Shown in pieces: positions 6,494 to 13,394 of a stretch of 13,882 nucleotides of DNA. The notes under the pieces are model-generated. The model was not told the origin of the DNA. It searched no databases and worked only from the letters and a program-made list of their open reading frames with translations. The first letter of the stretch is position 1; each line of letters starts with the position of its first letter. Source of the DNA: JAAFIP01 sp043766985 (GTDB lineage Bacteria > Pseudomonadota > Gammaproteobacteria > Burkholderiales > Burkholderiaceae_C); assembly GCA_043766985.1 (NCBI GenBank), contig JAYUHM010000106.1, forward strand, positions 1 through 13,882. The letters are read 5' to 3'. The translations under genes were made by a program, and so were the position numbers.

Positions 6494-7728
6494 AGCGTGG
6501 GCTCATCAGGCGGTGCATACCTGCCCAGCGTTAACAACACCGCCAACAGTGCACAAAAATAGTCGCCTACCAAGCCGTCGTACAGGGCAGAGTTCAAGGC
6601 AGCGGCAACGGCAAATACCACCAGCAGCGACACGGTAGCGCGCATGGCAGATGTCTCAAACCGGCGCGCCTCCCAGTAAATACTGAGCAGCCACGACACC
6701 AGCAGCAAGACGCCAACGGCGCCCAGCTGGACGCCCCAAAAAAGATACTCTTGATGCGGGTTGCGCGCGCCTGCGCTAGCGGCAGTGGGCTTGCCAGACT
6801 CCATGCGATGGTATTGTTGCTGCCACGTGCCCACGCCATAGCCTAGCCATGGTCGCTCGGCCATGGCTTGAAGCGATTTGCGCCAATAGTTCAGTCGCTC
6901 GCCGGAGGATGTTTCTTTGTAGCCAGTAGATTGGGTTTGGTAGGCGTTGATTTCTGAAAACACGGCGGCGTAGCGCTGATTGAATGTGGACGACAGCAAC
7001 ATGGCCAGACCAAAGACGACAAATGGTGCCAGCACCGCAAAAGGCCGCCACTTGCGAGGCATGGCCCACCAAACGCTTATTGCCGCCGCCGCAATGAGGC
7101 AAATTTGTCCGGAGCGACCGGTCAGTACGAACAATAAATTCAATGCGGCCAATGCCGTGAGAACCATCGCAATGGCGGGCCCGAAGCGCGTCGGAAAATC
7201 GCGGCGCAGGTGCCAGGCGATGGCGGCGAACCCTGCTGTAAAAATGGCTTGGTCTAGATAACTGGAAAACACCACACCGATACCGTTGGTGACGGCCGGT
7301 ACCCACGGCAGATGCAAGCCCAAAAACAGCAGCCAGGATGAGAGCAGTACAAAAGTTTGCGTTAGCAAATAGATGCCCAGCGCAATAATGGCTTGTTGCC
7401 GGCTGCTAACAAGTAACGCAACAGCCGGTATGAGTAACAGCTTGCTGTACTTGGTGAGCACACTTAACGCTTCGCTTATGGGGACCGATGTGTAGCTTAG
7501 GCTAGCCGCCAAGGCAGCCAACATGGCCAGCGCCAATAAGCTGGGGCCAGTGCGCAGCGCCGCTATGGGCTTGATTTGCACTAAGGCCACCAATAAAACC
7601 GCCAGCCCCGTCAAAAAGGTCAGCAGTTTGAAAATGCCAATGCCTACGATGGACAGTGGCAAAAAAGCGCACAGTCCGTAGGCGGGCCATGCCAGCCAGG
7701 GGCGGCTTCTTAGGGGTTCTAAAGTCAT
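6490..7728 (-). CDS. waaL: O-antigen ligase family protein (WaaL type)
   Basis: The 412-residue protein is polytopic, with roughly ten to twelve hydrophobic segments in two blocks. Between them is a periplasmic loop of about 90 residues (245-335). WaaL joins undecaprenyl-linked O-antigen or another glycan to lipid A-core in the periplasm. The loop shows RLNYWRKSLQ, RPWLGYGVGTW and RNPHQEYLFWGVQLG (Asn323, His325), the Wzy_C/WaaL signature with its key histidine; Arg205 in the TGRSG segment fits the second conserved arginine. The same domain also occurs in Wzy polymerases and pilin ligases. The pairing with msbA favours an LPS ligase. It is the first gene of the operon; no good Shine-Dalgarno sequence precedes the ATG at 7728. 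Confidence 0.82.
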   Translation of the reverse strand: MTLEPLRSRPWLAWPAYGLCAFLPLSIVGIGIFKLLTFLTGLAVLLVALVQIKPIAALRTGPSLLALAMLAALAASLSYTSVPISEALSVLTKYSKLLLIPAVALLVSSRQQAIIALGIYLLTQTFVLLSSWLLFLGLHLPWVPAVTNGIGVVFSSYLDQAIFTAGFAAIAWHLRRDFPTRFGPAIAMVLTALAALNLLFVLTGRSGQICLIAAAAISVWWAMPRKWRPFAVLAPFVVFGLAMLLSSTFNQRYAAVFSEINAYQTQSTGYKETSSGERLNYWRKSLQAMAERPWLGYGVGTWQQQYHRMESGKPTAASAGARNPHQEYLFWGVQLGAVGVLLLVSWLLSIYWEARRFETSAMRATVSLLVVFAVAAALNSALYDGLVGDYFCALLAVLLTLGRYAPPDEPTL

Positions 7729-7754
7729 GTAGTTATCTGTGGTCAGCTCGACCG

Positions 7755-7760
7755 ATTATC
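7755..7760 (-). promoter_or_regulatory. Candidate -10 of the waaL-msbA operon
   Basis: On the minus strand GATAAT (five of six bases of TATAAT), preceded by GTG, lies about 26 bases before the waaL ATG, so the leader would be about 19 bases. No convincing -35 was found. It is the best candidate in the 89-base divergent gap. Confidence 0.3.
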
Positions 7761-7800
7761 CACGACAGAGGGCTACCGACCGGTAAAGCGCTTGGGCATC

Positions 7801-7809
7801 TGCTATGCT
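7801..7809 (+). promoter_or_regulatory. Extended -10 (TGC-TATGCT) just before the WaaE-like gene
   Basis: TGC TATGCT fits an extended -10. It ends only eight bases before the ATG at 7818, so transcription would begin at or within two bases of the start codon. No Shine-Dalgarno sequence is present before that ATG, which agrees with a leaderless or nearly leaderless mRNA. Confidence 0.35.
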
Positions 7810-7817
7810 TTGCCCGC

Positions 7818-8621
7818 ATGGAGAACACCAACATCGTGCCAAAAATTTCAGCCTATGTCATAGCCTTTAACGAAGAGGCCAAAATTGCCGACGCGGTGCG
7901 TAGCGTGAGCTGGGCAGACGAAGTGATCGTTGCGGACTCTTACAGCACGGACAATACCGCCAAAATTGCCGAGTCGTTGGGGGCCAGGGTAGTGCAGATC
8001 AAGTTTGAGGGGTTTGGTGCGCTGCGCAATATGGCCCTGGAAGCGTGTACCCATGACTGGGTTTTCAGTTTGGACTCGGATGAGCGTTGCACGCCTGAGG
8101 CCGCCAGCGAGATACGTGCGGTAGTCGAAGGGGCGCAACATGCGGCGTATTTTATGCCGCGCCGGAACTTCTTCCTGGGCCGCGAGATCAAGCACTCAGG
8201 TTGGTATCCCAATTACCGACAACCCCAATTGTTTCGCAAAAGTGCCATGCGCTATGAAGCCAGCCCCGTGCATGAAGGTTACGAGTTGACACCAGGTGCC
8301 ACGGCAGGGCACCTCAAGCAGGCCATTTGGCAGCTACCATTCAAGAACCTTGAAGAGGTGGTGGCCAAGATGAACCGCTATTCGTCGCTGGGTGCCACCA
8401 AGCAGCGGATGGGGGGTGCAAGCTACGGCAAAGCGTTTGTACATGCCTTTTGGGCTTTTTGGAAGCACTGGTTGATCAAGCGTGGGTTTCTGGATGGATG
8501 GCCAGGGTTTGCCATAGCGCTGTCGTATTTTGAGGTAACTTTTTACCGTTACGCCAAAGCGGTGGAGCTGAAAAACCAAGCCGCGTGGCAGGACCAATGG
8601 AAGAATATTTCTCGTAAATAA
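7818..8621 (+). CDS. LPS core glycosyltransferase, family 2, WaaE/KdtX-like
   Basis: The 267-residue protein resembles the WaaE/KdtX group of lipopolysaccharide-core beta-1,4-glucosyltransferases. The first strand ISAYVIAFNEEAKI (10-23) is followed by WADEVIVADSYSTDNT (32-47), and the metal-binding DSDE is at 86-89 (Asp86, Asp88). Further family features are PRRNFFLGREIKHSGWYPNYRQPQLFRK and the VHEGYE segment, then a C-terminal half with an aromatic, membrane-associating stretch. It probably adds a sugar to the inner core on the cytoplasmic face. The ATG at 7818 places the first strand right at the N-terminus; an in-frame start at 7656 would run back into waaL. It is divergent from the waaL-msbA operon and lies just upstream of the tolB leader ORF, ten bases apart. 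Confidence 0.88.
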   Translation: MENTNIVPKISAYVIAFNEEAKIADAVRSVSWADEVIVADSYSTDNTAKIAESLGARVVQIKFEGFGALRNMALEACTHDWVFSLDSDERCTPEAASEIRAVVEGAQHAAYFMPRRNFFLGREIKHSGWYPNYRQPQLFRKSAMRYEASPVHEGYELTPGATAGHLKQAIWQLPFKNLEEVVAKMNRYSSLGATKQRMGGASYGKAFVHAFWAFWKHWLIKRGFLDGWPGFAIALSYFEVTFYRYAKAVELKNQAAWQDQWKNISRK

Positions 8622-8631
8622 CAGGACTTGC

Positions 8632-8670
8632 ATGACCCAGATAAGCACTTTTTTATTGGCACAAGCATGA
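8632..8670 (+). CDS. Possible 12-codon leader ORF coupled to tolB
   Basis: An ATG at 8632 has AGGA (8623-8626) five bases upstream, the best ribosome-binding site in this area. It opens a 12-codon frame, MTQISTFLLAQA, whose TGA overlaps the tolB ATG at 8667 as ATGA. The tolB ATG itself has no Shine-Dalgarno sequence. Ribosomes could therefore load on the short frame and re-initiate at tolB. The peptide is hydrophobic and has no recognisable function. The reading is an inference from site strength and overlap. The alternative is a TTG start of tolB at 8628, which sits only one base from AGGA and would add 13 residues before the signal peptide. Confidence 0.4.
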   Translation: MTQISTFLLAQA

Positions 8671-9953
8671 ATTTGTCACGTCGCAGAACGGCACTGGCTG
8701 CCGTGCCCTTCTTAATGATCAGTGCGTCGGCGTTGGCGCAATTTCGGGTCGAAATATCGGGTGTGGGTGTAACGCAGCTACCCATCGCCATAGCCAGCTT
8801 TCGCGGTGATGACGCTGCGCCGCAAAAGATGGCCAGCATCGTGATAGCAGACCTGCAGCGCAGTGGCCAGTTCAAGCAAATAGACGCAGCGGGCAGCGCC
8901 CTGGACGAAACCTCGCGCCCCGACATGAGCCCCTGGCGGCAAAAAGGGGCCGATCATCTGGTGGCAGGCAGCATAAGCAGGCTGGCCGATGGGCGCTTTG
9001 ACGTGCGCTTTCGCTTATGGGACGCGGTGCGAGGGCAAGATTTGGGGGCGCAAAGCTTTGCCGTGGTGACGGGTGACTTGCGGCTAACGGCCCACCGCAT
9101 TGCCGACTTTGTGTATGAAAAGCTGACGGGTGAAAAAGGTGTTTTCTCTACCCGCATTACCTATGTAACCAAGGCGGGCTCGCGCTACAACCTGTGGGTA
9201 GCCGATGCCGACGGCGAGGGCGCGCAGGCGGCCTTGCCCAGCCCCGAGCCGATTATTTCTGCATCCTGGTCGCCGAGCGGCGCGCAGTTGGCCTATGTGT
9301 CGTTTGAGTCGCGCAAGCCCGTGGTGTATGTGCAAGACGTTGCCACCGGGCGCAAACGGGCGGTGGCCAACTTCAAGGGCTCCAACAGTGCACCGGCCTG
9401 GTCGCCAGACGGCAAAACATTGGCCATCACCTTGAGCCGCGACGGTGCCTCGCAAATCTACGCGATAGACAGTGGCGGTGGCGAGCCGCGCAAACTTAGC
9501 CAGTCCAGCAGCATTGATACTGAGCCTTTGTATTCATCTGACGGCAAAACTATTTACTTTGTCAGCGACCGTGGCGGCTCTCCGCAGATTTACCGTATGC
9601 CTGCGGGCGGCGAGGGCGCTGGCCGTGCCGAGCGCGTGAGCTTCACGGGCAGTTACAACATATCGCCCAGCCTTAGCCCGGACGGCCGCACCATGGCCTA
9701 CATTTCCCGGGTTGGCGGCGCCTTCAAGCTGCACGTCATGGACATGGGCGGCGGTAACGCCACCGCCATTACAGATACGAGCGCCGATGAACGGCCCAGC
9801 TTTGCGCCCAACGGCAAACTGATCATGTACGCCACCAAGCAGGGCGGGCGCGAGGCGTTGATGACGTCCACGCTTGACGGACGCATCAAAGCGCGTCTCG
9901 GCGCGCAAGGCGGCGATATTCGAGAGCCCCATTGGGGGCCTTTTCAAAAGTAA
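8667..9953 (+). CDS. tolB: Tol-Pal system translocation protein TolB
   Basis: The 428-residue periplasmic protein links the Pal lipoprotein to TolA in the Tol-Pal complex, which keeps the outer membrane in step with cell division. Residues 1-24 form a signal peptide ending SALA before Gln25. An N-terminal domain follows (about 26-165), with QLPIAIASFRGDD and the KLTGEKGVFSTRI segment. A beta-propeller comes next, with blade motifs SWSPSGAQLAY (about 200), AWSPDGKTLAI (245), YSSDGKTIYF (289), LSPDGRTMAY (337) and FAPNGKLIMY (379). The length is normal (about 430). The SRRR in the signal peptide resembles a twin-arginine motif. The ATG at 8667 gives a proper signal peptide. Pal follows 23 bases downstream; tolQ, tolR and tolA are not upstream, where a glycosyltransferase gene sits instead. 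Confidence 0.95.
   Translation: MNLSRRRTALAAVPFLMISASALAQFRVEISGVGVTQLPIAIASFRGDDAAPQKMASIVIADLQRSGQFKQIDAAGSALDETSRPDMSPWRQKGADHLVAGSISRLADGRFDVRFRLWDAVRGQDLGAQSFAVVTGDLRLTAHRIADFVYEKLTGEKGVFSTRITYVTKAGSRYNLWVADADGEGAQAALPSPEPIISASWSPSGAQLAYVSFESRKPVVYVQDVATGRKRAVANFKGSNSAPAWSPDGKTLAITLSRDGASQIYAIDSGGGEPRKLSQSSSIDTEPLYSSDGKTIYFVSDRGGSPQIYRMPAGGEGAGRAERVSFTGSYNISPSLSPDGRTMAYISRVGGAFKLHVMDMGGGNATAITDTSADERPSFAPNGKLIMYATKQGGREALMTSTLDGRIKARLGAQGGDIREPHWGPFQK
9926..9944 (+). terminator. GC hairpin plus T-run at the end of tolB
   Basis: GCCCC (9926-9930) pairs with GGGGC (9935-9939) around a 4-base loop, and CTTTT follows (9940-9944), all within the last codons of tolB. This resembles a weak intrinsic terminator. 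It could reduce read-through into pal, but pal normally needs high expression, so the site may have little effect or the likeness may be chance. Confidence 0.3.
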
Positions 9954-9976
9954 GCTTTCATAAACAGGAGATGGTC

Positions 9977-10579
9977 ATGGCAACAATAAATTTTGGAAAA
10001 ATATGGCGCGGTGCGGCTCGTCGTGCAGCTATTATTTTGGTAGCCTCTTGTGCTGTTTCTGTATTGGTTGCCTGCAGTTCAGGCACCAAGCTCAACGACG
10101 TAGCGGTAGAGGACAGGTCTGGCAAACCGGCTGTACCAAAACCAATAACACCAGCCTCTGGCGCGGCGGGCTCGGGCTCTGAGGTAGGTCAGCGCGCGGT
10201 ACTGCCGGGCACCCTGGACACCGCCCAAACCACCGCTGCCGGCCCCGCCAACGCCGCCAAGGTCATTTACTTTGACTACGACAGCTATGCCATCAAGCCA
10301 GAGTTTCAGGCGGCCATCGACGCGCACGCCAAGTTTTTAAACAGCAACAAAACCCGCAAAATGGCCATCGAAGGCCATACGGATGAGCGCGGTGGGCGTG
10401 AGTACAACTTGGCGCTTGGCCAAAAACGCTCTGAGGCGGTGCGCCGTGCTTTAGCGTTGTTGGGCGTGACCGAGGCCCAACTGGAAGCCGTGAGCTTTGG
10501 CAAAGAAAAACCCGCCAATCCTGGCTCGGACGAGTCCGCTTGGGCGCTGAACCGCCGGGCTGAGATCAACTACCGTTAG
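9977..10579 (+). CDS. pal: Peptidoglycan-associated lipoprotein Pal
   Basis: The 200-residue protein is an outer-membrane lipoprotein that binds peptidoglycan and TolB. A lipoprotein signal peptide ends in the lipobox Leu30-Val31-Ala32-Cys33. A flexible Gly/Ser/Pro/Ala-rich linker leads to an OmpA-like domain from about residue 95. That domain has YFDYDSYAIKPEF, the diaminopimelate-contacting IEGHTDERGGREYNLALGQKR, and the closing NRRAEINYR. AGGAG at 9966-9970 is immediately before an ATG at 9971 and six bases before a second in-frame ATG at 9977; the spacing favours 9977. The gene is 23 bases after tolB and 64 bases before the chosen cpoB start, in the usual tolB-pal-cpoB order. Confidence 0.96.
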   Translation: MATINFGKIWRGAARRAAIILVASCAVSVLVACSSGTKLNDVAVEDRSGKPAVPKPITPASGAAGSGSEVGQRAVLPGTLDTAQTTAAGPANAAKVIYFDYDSYAIKPEFQAAIDAHAKFLNSNKTRKMAIEGHTDERGGREYNLALGQKRSEAVRRALALLGVTEAQLEAVSFGKEKPANPGSDESAWALNRRAEINYR

Positions 10580-10643
10580 GCATTCATTCTTCATCTGCGG
10601 CGCTGCTAAACTGGGCAGGTTGCAAAAACCAAAAAATCTATAT

Positions 10644-11441
10644 ATGCTATCTTTTCGGAAGCAGCTTGTGCTATGCTCTATTGGGCTGGTGGGCATTTTT
10701 ACTACAATATCCAGCCATGCGGGCCTATTTGACGACGAGGAGGCCCGTAAAGCCATTCTTGAGCTGCGGCAAAGGGTAGACACCAATAAGCAAGCCGCGG
10801 ACGCCGCCGCACAACGCCAGACCGACGAAGCCAAAGCGCTGGGTGAGACCAATGCCACGCTGCGCCGCAGCTTGCTCGACTTGCAAAACCAGATAGAGGC
10901 TTTGCGCGCCGAGATAGCCAAAATGCGTGGCCAGGACGAGCAGTTGGCCCGCGACCTGGCAGAGGTGCAGCGCCGCCAAAAAGACATTGCCCAAGGCGTA
11001 GAAGACCGCATGCGCAAGTTTGAGCCCGCCAAAGTGAGCGTGGATGGCCGCGAATTTACCGCCGATCCAGCAGAAAAGCGTGACTACGACGCCGCTTTTG
11101 CGATCTTTCGCAAGCCTGATTTTGTGGCCTCGCAAACCGCTTTTAGTGAATTTGTTCGGCGCTATCCCCAAAGCGGCTACAACCCGTCAGCCCTGTTTTG
11201 GCTGGGCAATTCGCAGTATGCCAACCGCGACTACGTCGGCGCCGTCAATAATTTTCGCAACATGATCGCCCAAGCGCCGGACCACCCCAAGGCCAGTGAA
11301 GCAGCATTGTCGATTGCCAATTGCCAGATTGAACTCAAAGACACCAAGGCAGCCCGCAAGACGCTGGAAGACCTGATGAAGGTCTATCCGCAGTCCGAAG
11401 CAGCCGTTGCGGCCAAAGATCGGCTAACCCGCTTGAAATAG
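10644..11441 (+). CDS. cpoB: Cell division coordinator CpoB (YbgF)
   Basis: The 265-residue periplasmic protein couples the Tol-Pal machine to peptidoglycan synthesis during division in the E. coli model. A signal peptide (1-26, ending SHA before GLFDD) is followed by a coiled coil (about 31-115) rich in Gln, Arg, Glu and Leu, with LLDLQNQIEALRAEIAKM. A C-terminal tetratricopeptide region (about 140-265) has three visible helical pairs, such as YDAAFAIFRKPDFVASQTAF, GNSQYANRDYVGAVNNFRNM and ALSIANCQIELKDTKAARKT. The start is uncertain. ATG 10644 gives a clean signal peptide but lacks a Shine-Dalgarno sequence; an in-frame TTG at 10620 has AGG touching it, too close to be ideal. TTGCAA (10620) and TATGCT (10643), 17 bases apart, resemble a promoter overlapping this start. 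Confidence 0.92.
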   Translation: MLSFRKQLVLCSIGLVGIFTTISSHAGLFDDEEARKAILELRQRVDTNKQAADAAAQRQTDEAKALGETNATLRRSLLDLQNQIEALRAEIAKMRGQDEQLARDLAEVQRRQKDIAQGVEDRMRKFEPAKVSVDGREFTADPAEKRDYDAAFAIFRKPDFVASQTAFSEFVRRYPQSGYNPSALFWLGNSQYANRDYVGAVNNFRNMIAQAPDHPKASEAALSIANCQIELKDTKAARKTLEDLMKVYPQSEAAVAAKDRLTRLK

Positions 11442-11457
11442 CCCCGTAAAATCGGGG
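11442..11457 (+). promoter_or_regulatory. Hairpin with TAAAAT loop directly before the transporter start
   Basis: CCCCG (11442-11446) and CGGGG (11453-11457) are perfectly complementary around TAAAAT (11447-11452). The G-run is the only Shine-Dalgarno-like sequence before the ATG at 11459 and touches it. TAAAAT is a good -10 match (five of six bases), six bases before the ATG, so a leaderless transcript is also possible. The two readings exclude each other on the same RNA. Confidence 0.35.
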
Positions 11458-11458
11458 G

Positions 11459-12574
11459 ATGCAAACCTCTGACATTACCGCCCTGAGTACCCAAGTGCTC
11501 TGGGCTTCTTTCATTCTTTCCTTTATTTTTGGCGCCATCGCCCAGCGAACCCACTTTTGCACTATGGGCGCCGTGAGCGACGTGGTGAACATGGGCGATT
11601 GGGCGCGCATGCGCCAATGGGCCTTGGCCGCTGGCGTGGCCATGCTGGGCTTTGGCGCGCTGGTGTGGCTGGGCAAGCTGGACGCCACCAAAACCTTGTA
11701 CGCCTCGGGCCGCGTGATGTGGCTGTCGGCCTTGGTGGGCGGCACGATGTTTGGGTTTGGTATGGTGTTGGCGTCTGGCTGCGGTAGCAAGACGCTGGTG
11801 CGTATAGGTGGCGGCAGCCTCAAGTCGTTGATCGTCTTTGTGGTGATGGGCATTGCCGCTTTTGCCACGCTCAAAGGTATTACGGCTGTGGTGCGGGTGT
11901 CCACTGTCGATGCAATTGCTATTACTACCGTAGCGCCTGGTGCTATTTCTACTTGGGCTAGTAGCCTTTTTGGCATCAGTTCGAAGCTGGCGCAGCTGCT
12001 GGCCGCTGTGGTGATTGGCGGCGCGCTGGTGGCGTGGGCCGTGCTGCGCAGAGATTTTTGGACTACAGATAACCTTTTGGCCGGCCTGGGCCTGGGCTGT
12101 GTGGTGGTGCTAATGTGGTGGGTGAGCAGCGTGTTGGGCTATGTGCCCGAGCACCCCGACACCTTGCAGGAAGCCTTTCTCACCACCAATTCCGGCCGCG
12201 CCGAAGCGCTGAGTTTTGTCTCGCCAGTGGCTTACACGCTGGACTGGTTTATGTTTTTTAGCGACAAAACCAAGGTGCTGACGCTGGGCATTGCCTCGGT
12301 GTTTGGCGTGGTGGCAGGCTCGGCCGTTATAGCGCTGGCCACACGCAACTTCCGCTGGGAGGGTTTTGGCGGTGTGGAAGATGTAGCCAACCACCTTGGC
12401 GGCGCAACGCTGATGGGTGTTGGCGGCGTTACGGCAATGGGCTGCACCATCGGGCAGGGTTTGAGCGGCATTTCTACCTTATCCGCTACCAGTTTTATAG
12501 CTGTCGCTGCTATTTTGGCAGGGGCAGTAGCGGCTTTTAAGTACCAGATGTGGCGCTTGGAGCGGATGGCGTGA
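11459..12574 (+). CDS. YeeE/YedE family (DUF395) sulfur-compound transporter
   Basis: The 371-residue integral membrane protein belongs to the YeeE/YedE family. A thiosulfate importer of this family (TsuA) passes its substrate along conserved cysteines. Three cysteines sit in family-typical settings here: Cys34 in QRTHFCTMG, Cys108 in ASGCGSK and Cys329 in AMGCTIGQGLSG. The sequence has about nine to ten hydrophobic segments and a pseudo-twofold arrangement of the G-x-x-x-G-rich motifs. Thiosulfate or another reduced sulfur compound is the likely cargo, but no TusA-like partner gene is in the window. Two stretches (residues about 152-173 and 340-355) use A/T-ending codons unlike the rest of the gene. 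tcdA starts inside the stop codon (GTGA). Confidence 0.85.
   Translation: MQTSDITALSTQVLWASFILSFIFGAIAQRTHFCTMGAVSDVVNMGDWARMRQWALAAGVAMLGFGALVWLGKLDATKTLYASGRVMWLSALVGGTMFGFGMVLASGCGSKTLVRIGGGSLKSLIVFVVMGIAAFATLKGITAVVRVSTVDAIAITTVAPGAISTWASSLFGISSKLAQLLAAVVIGGALVAWAVLRRDFWTTDNLLAGLGLGCVVVLMWWVSSVLGYVPEHPDTLQEAFLTTNSGRAEALSFVSPVAYTLDWFMFFSDKTKVLTLGIASVFGVVAGSAVIALATRNFRWEGFGGVEDVANHLGGATLMGVGGVTAMGCTIGQGLSGISTLSATSFIAVAAILAGAVAAFKYQMWRLERMA
11911..11975 (+). repeat. REP-like, codon-atypical stretch inside the transporter gene
   Basis: These bases encode residues about 152-172 with codons such as ATT, GCT, ACT, TCT and AGT, while the flanks use mainly GCC, CTG and GTG. The pattern (TGCTATT...GCGCC...GCTATT...GGGCTAGTAGCC) resembles, from memory, short palindromic repeats scattered in Comamonadaceae genomes. 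No second copy in this window confirms it. Confidence 0.3.
12476..12525 (+). repeat. Second A/T-rich, hairpin-forming stretch in the transporter gene
   Basis: ATAGC (12497-12501) and GCTAT (12509-12513) form an inverted repeat around TGTCGCT. The surrounding codons (TTA, TCC, AGT, TTT, ATA, ATT) differ from the rest of the gene. It encodes part of the last membrane segment, which is chemically normal. Confidence 0.25.
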
Positions 12575-13374
12575 GCGCGCCAGGTACACCCAGTATGGAT
12601 GCCGATCTTGCCCGCCGCTTTGGTGGCCTGGAGCGCCTGTACGGCGTACCGGGTGCTGCCAGCATCCGCGCTGCGCACGTAGCCGTAGTGGGTATAGGCG
12701 GTGTGGGTTCGTGGGCTGTCGAGGCGCTGGCACGCAGTGGGGTAGGGCATATCACGCTGATCGACTTTGACCAAGTTGCTGAATCCAACATCAACCGGCA
12801 AATCCACGCTGAGACGCGCACAGTGGGTATGGCCAAGGTCGATGCCATGCGCGAACGCATTGTGCAGATCAACCCGCAATGCACGGTGACCTGTGTGGAA
12901 GAGTTCGCCACGCCGGACAATTGGCCGGGCTTGGCAGAGCAGGGCCAGTTTAGTGCAGTGATTGATGCGTGTGACCAAGTCAAAACCAAAACAGCACTGG
13001 CCGCGTGGGCGCGCGCGCTGTCGGCCGACAAAGCCAACGCAAAAACTGCGCCGCTGTTTATCACCGTGGGCGCCGCAGGCGGCAAGCGCCGCGCTGACAA
13101 AGTAGACATTGCCGACCTGTGCGACACCACGCACGACCCACTGCTGGCGCAGGTACGCTACCGCCTGCGCCGCGAACACGCCGCACCGCAGGGCAAGCGC
13201 ATGGGCGTGAGCTGTGTATTCAGCCGCGAGAGCGTAGCCCCACCCGATCCGTCCTGCGCCGTAGAGGGCGATGGCAGCCTCAATTGCCATGGCTACGGCT
13301 CGGTCGTTGCAGTGACGGCGGGCTTTGGTATGTGCGCGGCGGGATGGGTGCTGGACGAACTTGCGAAAAAATAA
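12571..13374 (+). CDS. tcdA: tRNA cyclic N6-threonylcarbamoyladenosine(37) synthase TcdA (CsdL)
   Basis: The 267-residue E1-like (ThiF/MoeB-type) enzyme uses ATP to dehydrate t6A to ct6A at position 37 of ANN-decoding tRNAs. The opening RRFGGLERLYG (15-25) matches TcdA. The nucleotide-binding loop VVGIGGVGSWAVEALARSG (39-57) is followed by LIDFD (63-67), NINRQ with Arg76, VIDACDQVKTK and ITVGAAGGK. The C-terminal CVFSRES and GYGSVVAVTAGFGM segments also agree. E. coli TcdA has about the same length (268). A GTG start at 12571 is chosen: GGAG lies nine bases upstream and the codon overlaps the transporter stop as GTGA. ATGs at 12550 and 12595 are alternatives. The catalytic motifs appear intact. 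tRNA-Lys(UUU), an expected substrate, is encoded 75 bases downstream. Confidence 0.92.
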   Translation: MSAPGTPSMDADLARRFGGLERLYGVPGAASIRAAHVAVVGIGGVGSWAVEALARSGVGHITLIDFDQVAESNINRQIHAETRTVGMAKVDAMRERIVQINPQCTVTCVEEFATPDNWPGLAEQGQFSAVIDACDQVKTKTALAAWARALSADKANAKTAPLFITVGAAGGKRRADKVDIADLCDTTHDPLLAQVRYRLRREHAAPQGKRMGVSCVFSRESVAPPDPSCAVEGDGSLNCHGYGSVVAVTAGFGMCAAGWVLDELAKK

Positions 13375-13394
13375 GCGCAGTTCTCTAGCGGTAG

